A stretch of 64,000 bases of DNA. It comes from Bradyrhizobium zhengyangense. GTDB taxonomy: Bacteria; Pseudomonadota; Alphaproteobacteria; Rhizobiales; Xanthobacteraceae. This document shows, in pieces, positions 55,481-63,311 of the stretch. Each line of letters starts with the position of its first letter. Position 1 is the stretch's first letter. The stretch is from the NCBI RefSeq assembly GCF_022012435.1, contig NZ_JAKLUA010000001.1, forward strand, positions 558,001 to 622,000, written 5' to 3'. The position numbers were made by a program, and so were the translations under genes. A model generated the notes under the pieces. The model had not been told where the DNA came from, did no database searches, and saw only the letters and a program-made list of their open reading frames with translations.

Positions 55481-56194
55481 ATGCCGGCCGCTAAATACAG
55501 AGTGCTCGCCGTCGGGCCTCAAATCGCAAACACGGCAACCGCCCCGGTTTTCGTAAGCATTGCCGGCGTCGGGAAAGCAGCACTGCCAAATCAGCCGTAC
55601 ATCGTTGCGAACGAGTTGGTGTGCTCCAGCATTGCCAGAGCGTTGCTGCTACCCTGTCCACCAGGTGCTCTCATGGAGAGCGGAAACACCACATATTTCT
55701 TCTCTCTGGACTTCAATTTAGCGGGACAGGCACTCCCCCCAGTTTCGCCAGCTGCCATCGTCCAGAGCTTTCCGGAACTGGCCTGGGGCATCATCGTTTT
55801 CGACGCATTCGTGATGAACGGTGACCGGCACAACCAAAATATTGCGCATGATGCTACCACTAACCGCGTACAGATCTTTGATCACAGTCATGCTTTCCTA
55901 ACGCCAGGGGGCGATATTGATCAGACGCTAGCGGCACGAAGTGGTAGTTTGGCACTTGGAGGCCACTGCTTGGCCGGAGAAATCGATACGAAAGCCGGTC
56001 TTGCTACATGGCTGGAACGACTGAAACAAATTCCTGATTACTTCATCGAAGGCACCATAGAAGCTGCGTGCAGCTGCGGGATTCCATTCGAGAAAAAAGA
56101 CGCTATATCAGCATTTATGAAAACCAGGCGAGACAATCTCGGTCAGCTTTTCAGCGCGAACATGGCAAGCTTTCCGAAGGCACCGGCACAATGA
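55481..56194 (+). CDS. HipA-like (HipA_2 type) kinase-fold protein
   Basis: A 237-residue protein with the short HipA-like kinase layout. ANELVCSSIARALLLPCPPG corresponds to the helix with the conserved Glu. VFDAFVMNGDRHNQNIAHD carries the catalytic loop (NGDRHxxN), and VQIFDHSHAFL the metal-binding Asp. In the N-lobe, VFVSIAGVGKAAL has Ser where I would expect the ATP-binding Lys, so it may use another Lys or be inactive. The ATG at 55481 has AGGTGGGGG upstream. It overlaps the next gene as ATGA. Base composition is visibly more A/T-rich than the neighbours, a sign of separate acquisition. Role open: toxin, defence or regulation. Confidence 0.78.
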   Translation: MPAAKYRVLAVGPQIANTATAPVFVSIAGVGKAALPNQPYIVANELVCSSIARALLLPCPPGALMESGNTTYFFSLDFNLAGQALPPVSPAAIVQSFPELAWGIIVFDAFVMNGDRHNQNIAHDATTNRVQIFDHSHAFLTPGGDIDQTLAARSGSLALGGHCLAGEIDTKAGLATWLERLKQIPDYFIEGTIEAACSCGIPFEKKDAISAFMKTRRDNLGQLFSANMASFPKAPAQ

Positions 56195-57012
56195 CAAAAT
56201 ATTGGATAGCAAAATACGTCGAGGATCCCATGCGAAACGAACCCCGGAACGTGGGGGTTTTCGTTGAGCACGGCGGCAGACACGTTGCTCGTTTTATCGG
56301 AGAACGAGAAGACGGAACGCTGGATGCTCGGCGGCTTGGAAATAAGTTTGCTTTTCCCAATGTATACACACAATGGCGTACGTACTGGCGCCGCGAAATG
56401 CTGTCGGGCATAGAGTCACTCGCAAAGGCTAAGACAGCGAACTATTTCGTTGAACACGGGGGGGAGATCCACGAGACGGAAGGTGATTCAGCAGACGAGA
56501 TCTGCACGTTCATCTTCAATTTAGTGGTAGGAGGCGGCGTACTGGAAGCGTATCAGTGGGGTTCGGATGAAGACGGGAACGTCGCCTTGGCTTCTGAGAT
56601 CACGGCCACGCTCGATCAGCTGCAATTGCTAGCCAACGACCGCGAATTATTCACTAGGCACCCGATCGTGAAAGAAAGGCCAGTGTCTGGTCAGCATGTG
56701 ACGCACACGCCCGCTTTTTCACAGCGCAACGGTAAGCTCTACGTGTTTGATCATATCGATCTCAACGGATCGCGTCCGACCAAGATCAAAGAACGTGCAG
56801 GCCTGCTAGGCTACATGTTTTCCGACATTCGAGCAGCCGAGCACGACGCGGTAGCCTATTCTTTGGTTAGACCGCCGCTCGAAAACGCCTCTGATGCTAT
56901 CGATTATGCGAAGAAGGTTCTTGGAAGCGAGTCCTCTGTCGTGAATTGGACCGATGAACGTGCAAGGAGCGCGTTCTTGGAGGAGCGTCGTAGAGTAGCT
57001 GACGCAGCGTAG
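56191..57012 (+). CDS. DUF3037-like protein, partner of the HipA-like gene
   Basis: A 273-residue soluble protein. Its start, KYWIAKYVEDPMRNEPRNVG followed by VFVEHGG, recalls the DUF3037 opening (repeated phrase: proline, N-V-G-V-hydrophobic). The remaining 230 residues are not recognised. They include AFSQRNGKLYVFDHIDLNG, and a C-terminal helix EERRRVADAA. The ATG at 56191 overlaps the HipA-like stop as ATGA, so the products are made together. A/T-rich like its partner. HipA_2 with DUF3037 proteins is a recurring pair; function is not established to my knowledge. It converges with the terminase gene. Confidence 0.72.
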   Translation: MTKYWIAKYVEDPMRNEPRNVGVFVEHGGRHVARFIGEREDGTLDARRLGNKFAFPNVYTQWRTYWRREMLSGIESLAKAKTANYFVEHGGEIHETEGDSADEICTFIFNLVVGGGVLEAYQWGSDEDGNVALASEITATLDQLQLLANDRELFTRHPIVKERPVSGQHVTHTPAFSQRNGKLYVFDHIDLNGSRPTKIKERAGLLGYMFSDIRAAEHDAVAYSLVRPPLENASDAIDYAKKVLGSESSVVNWTDERARSAFLEERRRVADAA

Positions 57013-57052
57013 CCGCTCGCCCATCTGGCAGGCCCCAGCAAACGATCAATCA

Positions 57053-58627
57053 TCACCGCCAGCCCACATCCGAGTACTCAATCACCCGGTTGAAGTTGGT
57101 ATTCACCACCACGGGCGCCCCTCCAGGCTCGCTGAAGCACAGCGCCACCGCATCTCCCTCGTCAGGGCTCGGCATTCCCCGTTTCTTCATCTCGTCCTTG
57201 CTCTCGAGCACCAGTCGGCCGTCGCTCATATACCGGTAGCCAGGGCCGCAAATGTCGGTTTGCAAGCTGTCGCTGTCCGGCAGCGAGAAGCCGGGGCCTT
57301 CCAGGGCTGATTTCAGGTGCGACCACATCTCAGCCCGGCGGTTGGCGGGGCCGCCAGAGGCCTTTCCGGTGTCGTCCAAAGACGGGGGCTCGATCGGCTT
57401 TGAGCCGAAGTTGATCGCGTTCAGCTTGCCGCTGCCGAATGAGCCACCATAGCCTTGCTCCACGAGGCGGTCATAGATGCCGGCGCCGAGCCCGCCCACA
57501 TCGATATTCACCTTGGCCGGCTCTTCCTCCCTGATGATCTTTGCCACCCAGCCGGCGACCTGCATGGTGTCCAGGCCGTGCCGCTTCTCCACCTTCTCGA
57601 TACCGCTGCCGCGACGCCAGGCGATGGCCGTGCTGTCAGCGCCGAACCGGGCAGGATCGACGCCAATGATCAGCGGTCCCGTTCCCTTGTGCTCGTTCTT
57701 GCGAGCCCGCAGCACCAGATCATGCGGAATGAAGCTGTCAAAGCTGGAGGCCAAGAAGGCCTCATCGGGCGTCAGCGGATACTCGCGTTTGAAATAGTTG
57801 ATGTCGCCCTTGTCCGCGATCTTGCAGCGGCGCCAATAGATCTGCTCGGCGTCGAGGTTGTGGAGCTCGGCAAGCCGCTTTTCCTCCGCCGTCATTGCGA
57901 AATCGTCGGGGACGGTTTTCCGGTAGGTCGGATCTTCCGACCAAGGCAGGAAGACCGCGAGGAAGCTGTTTTCGCCGGCCAGGGCCTTGCACCAGAACTG
58001 GTGAAACTCATCACCGAACTGGTTGCCGGTCGTTTCCACGATGATCTCAGTGTCTGGCAGATCCGGCACGGTCTCCATCAACGCCGCAAGCTGTTCCTTC
58101 AGGTTCACCCAGAAGGCCGCCTCGGAGGCGTGGAGCGCCTGTGCGGTTGACGATCGACCGGCGCCGTCCTCGGTCGCGACCGAGACCAAATAGCCGCTAT
58201 CGATGCTGCTGAATTTCAGTTCCTCGGCATTCGAGGCGCCCGTTACGGGCCGCATATCCTCTGGCATCAGGTCATGCATGCGCTTGACCAGGCCAAACAG
58301 GTTGCGGACGGCCGGCTTCTCATGGGCCACAATAGCCGTCAGGAAACCCGGATTGCGAATGGTCTTGTGATAGTAGCGTCCGGCAACGTAGGTACTGACG
58401 CCTTCCTGACGGGCTTTGAGCACTACAATGCGGACCATACCGGTCTTGGCGCGCTGCTCCTCGATGATTGCATGCAGCTTCCGTTGAACCGGGTTGAACT
58501 TGAACGGGACAATGCCGCCAGCTTTGGGGCGGATCTTTAGATGCTGCTCGGCGAAATACTCGAGGTCGCCATCGAGTCGCTCGACATGATCGAGGGCGCC
58601 GCTGATCGAGTCCGTCCAGTGTGTCAC
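57053..58627 (-). CDS. Phage terminase large subunit
   Basis: A 524-residue DNA-packaging motor with nuclease. The ATPase half has the phage-type Walker A variant RIVVLKARQEGVSTYVAGR (about residues 67-85) and Walker B with coupling acid IIVETTGNQFGDEF. The RNase H-like nuclease half has IIGVDPARFGADSTAIAWRR (first Asp), KVNIDVGGLGAGIYDRLVEQ and the last acid in DEGDAVALCFSEP. All three nuclease acid positions appear intact. GTG at 58627 overlaps the stop of the upstream gene (GTGA), with GAGGG eight bases ahead. It is the last gene of the leftward prophage block, converging with the HipA-like cassette. Confidence 0.9.
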   Translation of the reverse strand: MTHWTDSISGALDHVERLDGDLEYFAEQHLKIRPKAGGIVPFKFNPVQRKLHAIIEEQRAKTGMVRIVVLKARQEGVSTYVAGRYYHKTIRNPGFLTAIVAHEKPAVRNLFGLVKRMHDLMPEDMRPVTGASNAEELKFSSIDSGYLVSVATEDGAGRSSTAQALHASEAAFWVNLKEQLAALMETVPDLPDTEIIVETTGNQFGDEFHQFWCKALAGENSFLAVFLPWSEDPTYRKTVPDDFAMTAEEKRLAELHNLDAEQIYWRRCKIADKGDINYFKREYPLTPDEAFLASSFDSFIPHDLVLRARKNEHKGTGPLIIGVDPARFGADSTAIAWRRGSGIEKVEKRHGLDTMQVAGWVAKIIREEEPAKVNIDVGGLGAGIYDRLVEQGYGGSFGSGKLNAINFGSKPIEPPSLDDTGKASGGPANRRAEMWSHLKSALEGPGFSLPDSDSLQTDICGPGYRYMSDGRLVLESKDEMKKRGMPSPDEGDAVALCFSEPGGAPVVVNTNFNRVIEYSDVGWR

Positions 58628-59061
58628 TGAGACGCCCTCGCAAAATAATCAGCGACCATCGCGTCTACCCACGGCTTCGCCTCTTCAGGCCCGACGCCAA
58701 CAATTCCGACCAAGCCCGCAGGGGGCGCCGGCATCACGGCGTGCTTGGGCTTCCAGAGATGTAGGCAATAGCGGTGCATCTTGACATACTGAGAGAGCGG
58801 CGGGTGGTACTGCACCACGCATTCCTCTTCATCCCAGAACAGATCCTTGATGAAACACATCTCCAGCCAATTCGGCGACCGGCGGCGCTCCGTGGCAACA
58901 GAGACCTGTTCCCAGCCGCTTTCCTCGCCGTCGTAGGAAATAACTCGCAACGTGCAGCCGCATGGCCCCTGGATGAGAAACCGCCCATTGCGCCCTTCAT
59001 CTGAGCCGAAGTGGTTGGCGACGCGGGCAAGCTCGACCTGTTTAGGGAAGACCGCTTTCAT
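58624..59061 (-). CDS. Phage hypothetical protein (145 aa, DUF7694-like)
   Basis: A 145-residue protein, MKAVFPKQVELARVANHFGS onward. It has SYDGEESGWEQVSVATERRR and PNWLEMCFIKDLFWDEEECV, then QYHPPLSQYVKMHRYCLHLW. This order recalls the small phage/prophage family I know as DUF7694 that sits beside terminase genes. Soluble, with Trp- and Cys-rich middle. It overlaps both neighbours (TGATG upstream, GTGA downstream). A longer frame to 59436 is a shadow of upstream genes. Confidence 0.78.
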   Translation of the reverse strand: MKAVFPKQVELARVANHFGSDEGRNGRFLIQGPCGCTLRVISYDGEESGWEQVSVATERRRSPNWLEMCFIKDLFWDEEECVVQYHPPLSQYVKMHRYCLHLWKPKHAVMPAPPAGLVGIVGVGPEEAKPWVDAMVADYFARASQ

Positions 59062-59234
59062 CAGTGCAGCTCGTGGCCTTCGTGCGACAAGTTGGTTTCG
59101 AAATCGATGAGCGCCAGACAAGCTTCTCGCACCGAAACGCCCATCTGCTCGGCAACACGTTCGGCAATGCGACGCCGCTCCGCCACGATTGCCCGCACTT
59201 CGGGATCGTTTATGCCGTCCAGCAATCCCATCAT
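59061..59234 (-). CDS. Phage hypothetical protein (57 aa)
   Basis: A 57-residue protein starting MMGLLDGINDPEVRAIVAER, mostly helical (RRRIAERVAEQMGVSVREAC), with an acidic His-rich end (SHEGHELH). Two adjacent ATG codons (59234 and 59231) have GGA ten bases upstream; the first gives an ATGA overlap with the previous stop. The stop overlaps the next start by one base. No domain recognised; the MGVSVREACLAL segment could be a short helix-turn-helix. Confidence 0.68.
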   Translation of the reverse strand: MMGLLDGINDPEVRAIVAERRRIAERVAEQMGVSVREACLALIDFETNLSHEGHELH

Positions 59235-59446
59235 GCGCGTTCCAAATGCTCGGCCGCCTTCTCGCCATGGAGGACGTACATGGCTTGCGCACACGGGCAG
59301 CCACGGGCGCGAAGCTCGATGTCACGGCGGATCGACGGCACCGGGACCACGTTACCGGTTTCGGCTGCAATCTCGGCGGCGTGCTTGTCGATGACCGCGT
59401 TGCACTCCTCGCGGATCTGCTTGATCCGATCGTCAAGCGGCAACAT
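59231..59446 (-). CDS. Phage hypothetical protein (71 aa)
   Basis: A 71-residue protein, MLPLDDRIKQIREECNAVID onward, with a C-terminal Cys pair (RARGCPCAQAMYVLHGEKAA). GAGG lies six bases before the ATG at 59446; an ATG at 59461 with GAGGAAAAGA is an alternative that overlaps the upstream gene by 29 bases. No named domain. It is coupled to its neighbours in the leftward block. Confidence 0.66.
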   Translation of the reverse strand: MLPLDDRIKQIREECNAVIDKHAAEIAAETGNVVPVPSIRRDIELRARGCPCAQAMYVLHGEKAAEHLERA

Positions 59447-59726
59447 CTTTGGCCTCAGCATTCTTTTCCTCTAAGATCGTTAGTTTCGCTTTGCAGACAT
59501 CCAACTCGGCTTGCACTTCAGCCACACGCTTGCGCGCATCAGCCGCCTCGTTCATCGCCCGCAAGACCCTTCGATCCCGCTCCTTCTCCCGCTCGGAATA
59601 ATAGAGCCGCAGGGCATGCGGAAGCTGCAAAAACATCAGCTTTTCTTGCTTGCCCCACGAATGCGGCGGCACGATCATATCGTCCACCTTGGCAAGCAGT
59701 AGTGCCTCCAGAACGGGGCTCGTCAC
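59433..59726 (-). CDS. Phage coiled-coil hypothetical protein (97 aa)
   Basis: A 97-residue protein. The N-terminal half (SPVLEALLLAKVDDMIVPPH) may form a short globular part, and the C-terminal half is a coiled coil (RKRVAEVQAELDVCKAKLTI followed by LEEKNAEAKD). The GTG start at 59726 overlaps the previous stop (GTGA). Size and helix content would fit a small terminase or a structural accessory, but the DNA-binding part is not evident. Confidence 0.62.
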   Translation of the reverse strand: MTSPVLEALLLAKVDDMIVPPHSWGKQEKLMFLQLPHALRLYYSEREKERDRRVLRAMNEAADARKRVAEVQAELDVCKAKLTILEEKNAEAKDVAA

Positions 59727-59986
59727 CGGCCAGCCTTCAATAGCTTCTGATGCGTGTCCTTGAGGCGGCCGATCAGCTCGGCCCGCTCTGCGGCCTTGCG
59801 CATGTCCTCAAACGCGATTTCGCCGCCATTGCTGTCTTCAGCATGCAGCACGTCGAGGATTGCCACGCGGTTCTCCCGATTGTGGAGGATGAAGCCGTTC
59901 GCGAAATCGTCATCACCGATTGGCTGCCCCGCGTAGTTCTCCGAAAGGAACTTCGCGCGCTCTAGCAGGGTTCGTTTGTCTTCCAT
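59723..59986 (-). CDS. Phage hypothetical protein (87 aa)
   Basis: An 87-residue acidic helical protein, MEDKRTLLERAKFLSENYAG onward, ending in a basic helix (IGRLKDTHQKLLKAGR). ATG at 59986 directly follows the 413-residue gene (4 bases between) and its stop overlaps the next GTG. Not recognised. Confidence 0.66.
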   Translation of the reverse strand: MEDKRTLLERAKFLSENYAGQPIGDDDFANGFILHNRENRVAILDVLHAEDSNGGEIAFEDMRKAAERAELIGRLKDTHQKLLKAGR

Positions 59987-59990
59987 CTGA

Positions 59991-61232
59991 TCACTCCCTC
60001 AGTCCCAAGATCTCAGCCGCGATGCGAAGCTGCCGATCGCCCGTTGCTGCTGCAAACTGCTTTTCCAGCGCCGCAAGCGTGCTACTCTTCCCCGTATTGC
60101 GCACGGCGCCGGCATAACCAGGCTTCTGAACAGGCGGCAGGTCGGCCCGCACGACGGCCTTCGGAGCGTTTTTGATGGCGCGATATCGCAACGCATCAGC
60201 CGCCATCCGCTGAAACGCGGGGTGATGCAGCGCCAGATTGGTCTTCGCCTCATGGAGCAGCGCCTCGCGAGTGACGCCAAGCTCGCCCACGTAGCTGACG
60301 AGTTCCTCCGCCATCGCGGACTTTTCCGCGTGCGTCATCGGCCCCAGGACTTCATCAGCCTGCCTGTTGTATTCCTGATAGCGAGCCTGAAACTGCTGCT
60401 GCTGCTCGATAGCCTGCCGCTGCTGCCATTCAGCGCTGGTCCGCTGCAATGTATCAACACGCTGAAGCACACCCATCGCTCGCTGAACGCGCTGCGGGTC
60501 GGCCTGGTTGAGAATCGAGATCGCTTCCGCCCATCGATCGACCGGGATTTCCGCCAGCTCTGGGAGGTGATCAATCAGGTTCGCTTGAGCGAATTGGGTC
60601 GCAGCCGTCAGCGCCTGCGCATACTGCTGTTTGGCAGCATCAGCCTTGCCAAGTTCGTCCTCGATGGCCTGACGCACCTGGGGATGCTGCATGGCCTTCG
60701 CGACCTCAGGATCGAGGCCTTCGACGTTCGGAGCAGTTTCGGCGGATTGCTGGATCGGCTGCTGCGCTTGCTGCTGCTCGCCGACTTGCTTTGCTTCCAA
60801 CGAGCGAACATCGTTTTCGTCGAAACCAAACTTCGCTGCGCTCTTAGGGTCGGCCTTGAACTGCTTCAGTCGCGCTTGATCGACCTCTTCGGCGAATTTG
60901 GAAAGATCCGCGCCCTCGACGTAGCTGGCAATATCGGAGGCCGCAGCGGTGAAATCATCCGATGCCTGTTCGGCCGTAAGCGCTTCGTTAGGATCGAGCT
61001 TGCCCTGGGCCTCCAGGAGCTCCATGACAGGCAGGCTTTCATCTTCGGTGGCCGCAAGCGTGTCAGCCGCTTCCCGCAGCGATGTTTCGTCGCTGCCGAT
61101 CTCGTCCGAAGGGGCGTCGTCTTTCCTGACGGTGTAGCCGGCGGAAACAAGTTCGGCTTCGCGACCGAAAAGCTGTTCGCTACCGCCCTCAAAGCGGCCG
61201 GCGTCGTCGCGTGACTGTTCGACTTCAGACAT
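59991..61232 (-). CDS. Acidic helical phage protein, possibly scaffold-like (413 aa)
   Basis: A 413-residue soluble protein. The N-terminal third is acidic and Ser/Thr/Asp-rich (DDAPSDEIGSDETSLREAAD). The middle is Gln/Ala-rich coiled coil (QVGEQQQAQQPIQQSAETAP; QQRQAIEQQQQFQARYQEYN). The C-terminal part is helical and basic (PKAVVRADLPPVQKPGYAGA). Length, acidity and Gln-rich helices resemble phage scaffolding or internal virion proteins, but no capsid gene stands next to it. ATG at 61232. Eleven bases after the tail-collar stop. Confidence 0.65.
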   Translation of the reverse strand: MSEVEQSRDDAGRFEGGSEQLFGREAELVSAGYTVRKDDAPSDEIGSDETSLREAADTLAATEDESLPVMELLEAQGKLDPNEALTAEQASDDFTAAASDIASYVEGADLSKFAEEVDQARLKQFKADPKSAAKFGFDENDVRSLEAKQVGEQQQAQQPIQQSAETAPNVEGLDPEVAKAMQHPQVRQAIEDELGKADAAKQQYAQALTAATQFAQANLIDHLPELAEIPVDRWAEAISILNQADPQRVQRAMGVLQRVDTLQRTSAEWQQRQAIEQQQQFQARYQEYNRQADEVLGPMTHAEKSAMAEELVSYVGELGVTREALLHEAKTNLALHHPAFQRMAADALRYRAIKNAPKAVVRADLPPVQKPGYAGAVRNTGKSSTLAALEKQFAAATGDRQLRIAAEILGLRE

Positions 61233-61243
61233 TCGATTGATCC

Positions 61244-62245
61244 TTAGACAATGCGAAGCAGCTTGTTCAAAACAATGGTTGGCTGCGTGACCGAAAAGGC
61301 TGCGCTTGTGCCACCCTGCGCGGTTCCTGTGAAGGAAGACGTTACGCTGAGCAAGGAAGTCGCAACTGTTGCCGCACCACCTGTCCCCGTACCACCGACT
61401 TGGACATTATTTCCGGGCTGAATGAAGCCGTAAAAAGTATTGCCACCGTTGACGAGTGTACTCGTGACAGAGCCACTTGGCGTATACGGAGGAAGGTTTG
61501 ATGTGCCGATGGTTCCAGACTGCGCGCCGCCGACCGCGCCGAGGCTCGTGCCGCCAGGGCTGAAGACAGCCGAGGTAATACGAGACGCAGCGCTCCCGCC
61601 CATATCGTCTTTGCCAGCGATAACGCGCCCACGGAGATCCGGAACGTTGAAGGTCGTCGATCCGTCACCGTTGCCGTAAGTCGTGCTGAAAAGCGAAAAC
61701 AGAGTTGAATAGGTCGTGCGCGAGATCGCTTGACCATAGGCCAGCACGAACGAGCTGTTCGGAGCGGTCGTACCGCCATAGTCGAGAAATCCGCCGATCG
61801 GGATCGAATACGGGTTTGCAAAAAAGCCCTGAAGATAGAACGCGCCGTCACTGTTGTTATAGACCGCAACGTAAGGCGTGCCCTGGACAAGCGTCCCGGC
61901 CGGCAACTCAACAGATGGGGCCGAACGCAAGGGCTTCGCTCCAAGGCTGTCCACGTTTAGCGTAACGGTTGCGCCGTTGGTTGTGTGCGGCGTGAATGCG
62001 ATCATCTGATTGGAGAGCCGGGACAGGCTGTCGAAATTCTGGTTGCTCGCTACGGTATAGGCGGTGCTGGTGCCAGCCGTGACAATCGCACCTGAAATGT
62101 CGTCACGCCACTTGGCCGTAGAGGCCATCATCGCGCGTGCACTGTCGTTGATCGTGCTGGGCGCCTGACCTTCGGCCCACCCGACCGTGCTATCCGAGCT
62201 GGCATTCGCCGCAGCAGTCTGCGACCACCATGCAATGCCGGTCAT
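61244..62245 (-). CDS. Phage tail-collar domain protein (tail fibre tip type)
   Basis: A 333-residue tail protein. The N-terminal half is a beta-rich shaft part (AWWSQTAAANASSDSTVGWA; MIAFTPHTTNGATVTLNVDS). The collar domain (Pfam Tail_Collar type) is SIPIGGFLDYGGTTAPNSSF then STTFNVPDLRGRVIAGKDDM at about residues 145-215. A Gly/Ser/Thr-rich C-terminal region ends FSVTQPTIVLNKLLRIV, the usual close of this family. It should bind host surface or cap a fibre. The start overlaps the previous gene as ATGA. Confidence 0.88.
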   Translation of the reverse strand: MTGIAWWSQTAAANASSDSTVGWAEGQAPSTINDSARAMMASTAKWRDDISGAIVTAGTSTAYTVASNQNFDSLSRLSNQMIAFTPHTTNGATVTLNVDSLGAKPLRSAPSVELPAGTLVQGTPYVAVYNNSDGAFYLQGFFANPYSIPIGGFLDYGGTTAPNSSFVLAYGQAISRTTYSTLFSLFSTTYGNGDGSTTFNVPDLRGRVIAGKDDMGGSAASRITSAVFSPGGTSLGAVGGAQSGTIGTSNLPPYTPSGSVTSTLVNGGNTFYGFIQPGNNVQVGGTGTGGAATVATSLLSVTSSFTGTAQGGTSAAFSVTQPTIVLNKLLRIV

Positions 62246-62598
62246 GCGTGCTCCATCGACTTCGGCACCACCGGATAAACCCGGACAACCCGGTCACCGT
62301 CGAGGCGAAGGGGCAGCGGCTTCAGACGCCAATGCAGCGCGGGGTCAAACGGGGCGTTGTCCTCGTTCTCAATCGGCAGCCACTCGCCGCCATCACGGTC
62401 CTTGGTGGGCTTGAAGCTGGTCGAGATCAACTCGCCATCGCGCACCAAACAATACTGCCGGTCAGCAATGGGAAAGCCCTCTGCGGCCAAGGCAGCGTCA
62501 CACAGCGAGCGAAACAGATCAGCGGGTCGCATACCCTTGCGATCGGCAAGCGCCTTCAGGAGGTCTGCCCGGTCGTACCTGCACCCAATGTCAGCCAT
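62242..62598 (-). CDS. Phage hypothetical protein (118 aa)
   Basis: A 118-residue protein, MADIGCRYDRADLLKALADR onward. RKGMRPADLFRSLCDAALAA forms helices, and the C-terminal half is beta-rich (QYCLVRDGELISTSFKPTKD; ALHWRLKPLPLRLDGDRVVR). No family recognised. The ATG at 62598 overlaps the preceding gene by 8 bases, and the stop overlaps the collar gene start as ATGA. It could assist the tail-fibre protein, by position only. Confidence 0.68.
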   Translation of the reverse strand: MADIGCRYDRADLLKALADRKGMRPADLFRSLCDAALAAEGFPIADRQYCLVRDGELISTSFKPTKDRDGGEWLPIENEDNAPFDPALHWRLKPLPLRLDGDRVVRVYPVVPKSMEHA

Positions 62599-62755
62599 CG
62601 GTCGTTTCCTTGGAGATCTTCCAGCCGCGTTGCTCTGCCAGCTCGAGAGCGGCGCGGAGTTGCATGTTCGAGACCTGACACAGTGCAGTGTCGGCGTGCA
62701 AAAGCCTTGCAAGCTCGCCAAGGTCAGCGCGATCAGGCCTGGGACGGTGGCACAT
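62591..62755 (-). CDS. Small phage protein (54 aa)
   Basis: A 54-residue protein, MCHRPRPDRADLGELARLLH onward, with two helices (LGELARLLHADTALCQVSNM; LRAALELAEQRGWKI). The ATG at 62755 follows the TGA of the previous gene by one base (TGACATG), so translation is probably coupled. The ribosome-binding site is weak. Not recognised. The compact helical pair could be a small DNA- or protein-binding unit. Confidence 0.52.
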   Translation of the reverse strand: MCHRPRPDRADLGELARLLHADTALCQVSNMQLRAALELAEQRGWKISKETTDG

Positions 62756-62756
62756 G

Positions 62757-62915
62757 TCAGGCCGACGCTGGTTTCTTGACGATGTGCCAGCCGAGCGCCG
62801 CCATATCGGCCAGCATGATCTCGATCTCAGCATGGCTCAGCCTGCCCAGCTCGTTGCGGCGAAGCAGGTTGAGCATGTCCCATAGGTCTTTGTCGGCTCC
62901 GGTCTTGTCGCTCAT
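62757..62915 (-). CDS. Small phage protein (52 aa)
   Basis: A 52-residue protein, MSDKTGADKDLWDMLNLLRR onward, ending ALGWHIVKKPASA. It is helical throughout. The ATG at 62915 overlaps the stop of the gene at 62915-63118 by one base (TGATG). Its C-terminal phrase (LGWHIVKKPA) resembles that of the next protein (RGWKISKET), suggesting that the two small genes are distant duplicates. Confidence 0.58.
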   Translation of the reverse strand: MSDKTGADKDLWDMLNLLRRNELGRLSHAEIEIMLADMAALGWHIVKKPASA

Positions 62916-63118
62916 CAGACAACATCCTTCGGGCCGCGAGAGCCGTCCTTGAGACCGCCGCCGTAATCGGCGCCGACTGGACGCGGGTTAACCTGGCTCT
63001 GCGGCCTGCCGTCACCGATGGTGTTGAGTTGCTTGCCGCTAACCGGATCTTTGAACGGCTTGATGCGCGCCCAAGCGTCCTGGTTCTCTGCGTGCGGGGT
63101 CTTGAAGTCCTTGGCCAA
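62915..63118 (-). CDS. Phage hypothetical protein (67 aa)
   Basis: A 67-residue basic, Gly/Pro/Asp-rich protein, AKDFKTPHAENQDAWARIKP onward, ending GGGLKDGSRGPKDVV. The only possible start in frame is a TTG at 63118, with GGAG seven bases upstream; a stop lies just before. Low-complexity, probably flexible. Not recognised. The stop overlaps the next ATG by one base. Confidence 0.56.
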   Translation of the reverse strand: MAKDFKTPHAENQDAWARIKPFKDPVSGKQLNTIGDGRPQSQVNPRPVGADYGGGLKDGSRGPKDVV

Positions 63119-63311
63119 GTCGTCGCTCCATTCGTCGGATCAGTTGTGCCGAGAATGTAGCGAGAGCCGCCCTCAACCGCTCTAACAGCGTCTTACAACG
63201 TCTCCGCCAGACTACGTTTGGCTACGAAAAATGAGGTGGTTTGCAACACAGCCGTAACATAGAGGGTTTAAGTCCTTGATTTGACTCGCAAGCGATCGGA
63301 TTTCGTATCCG

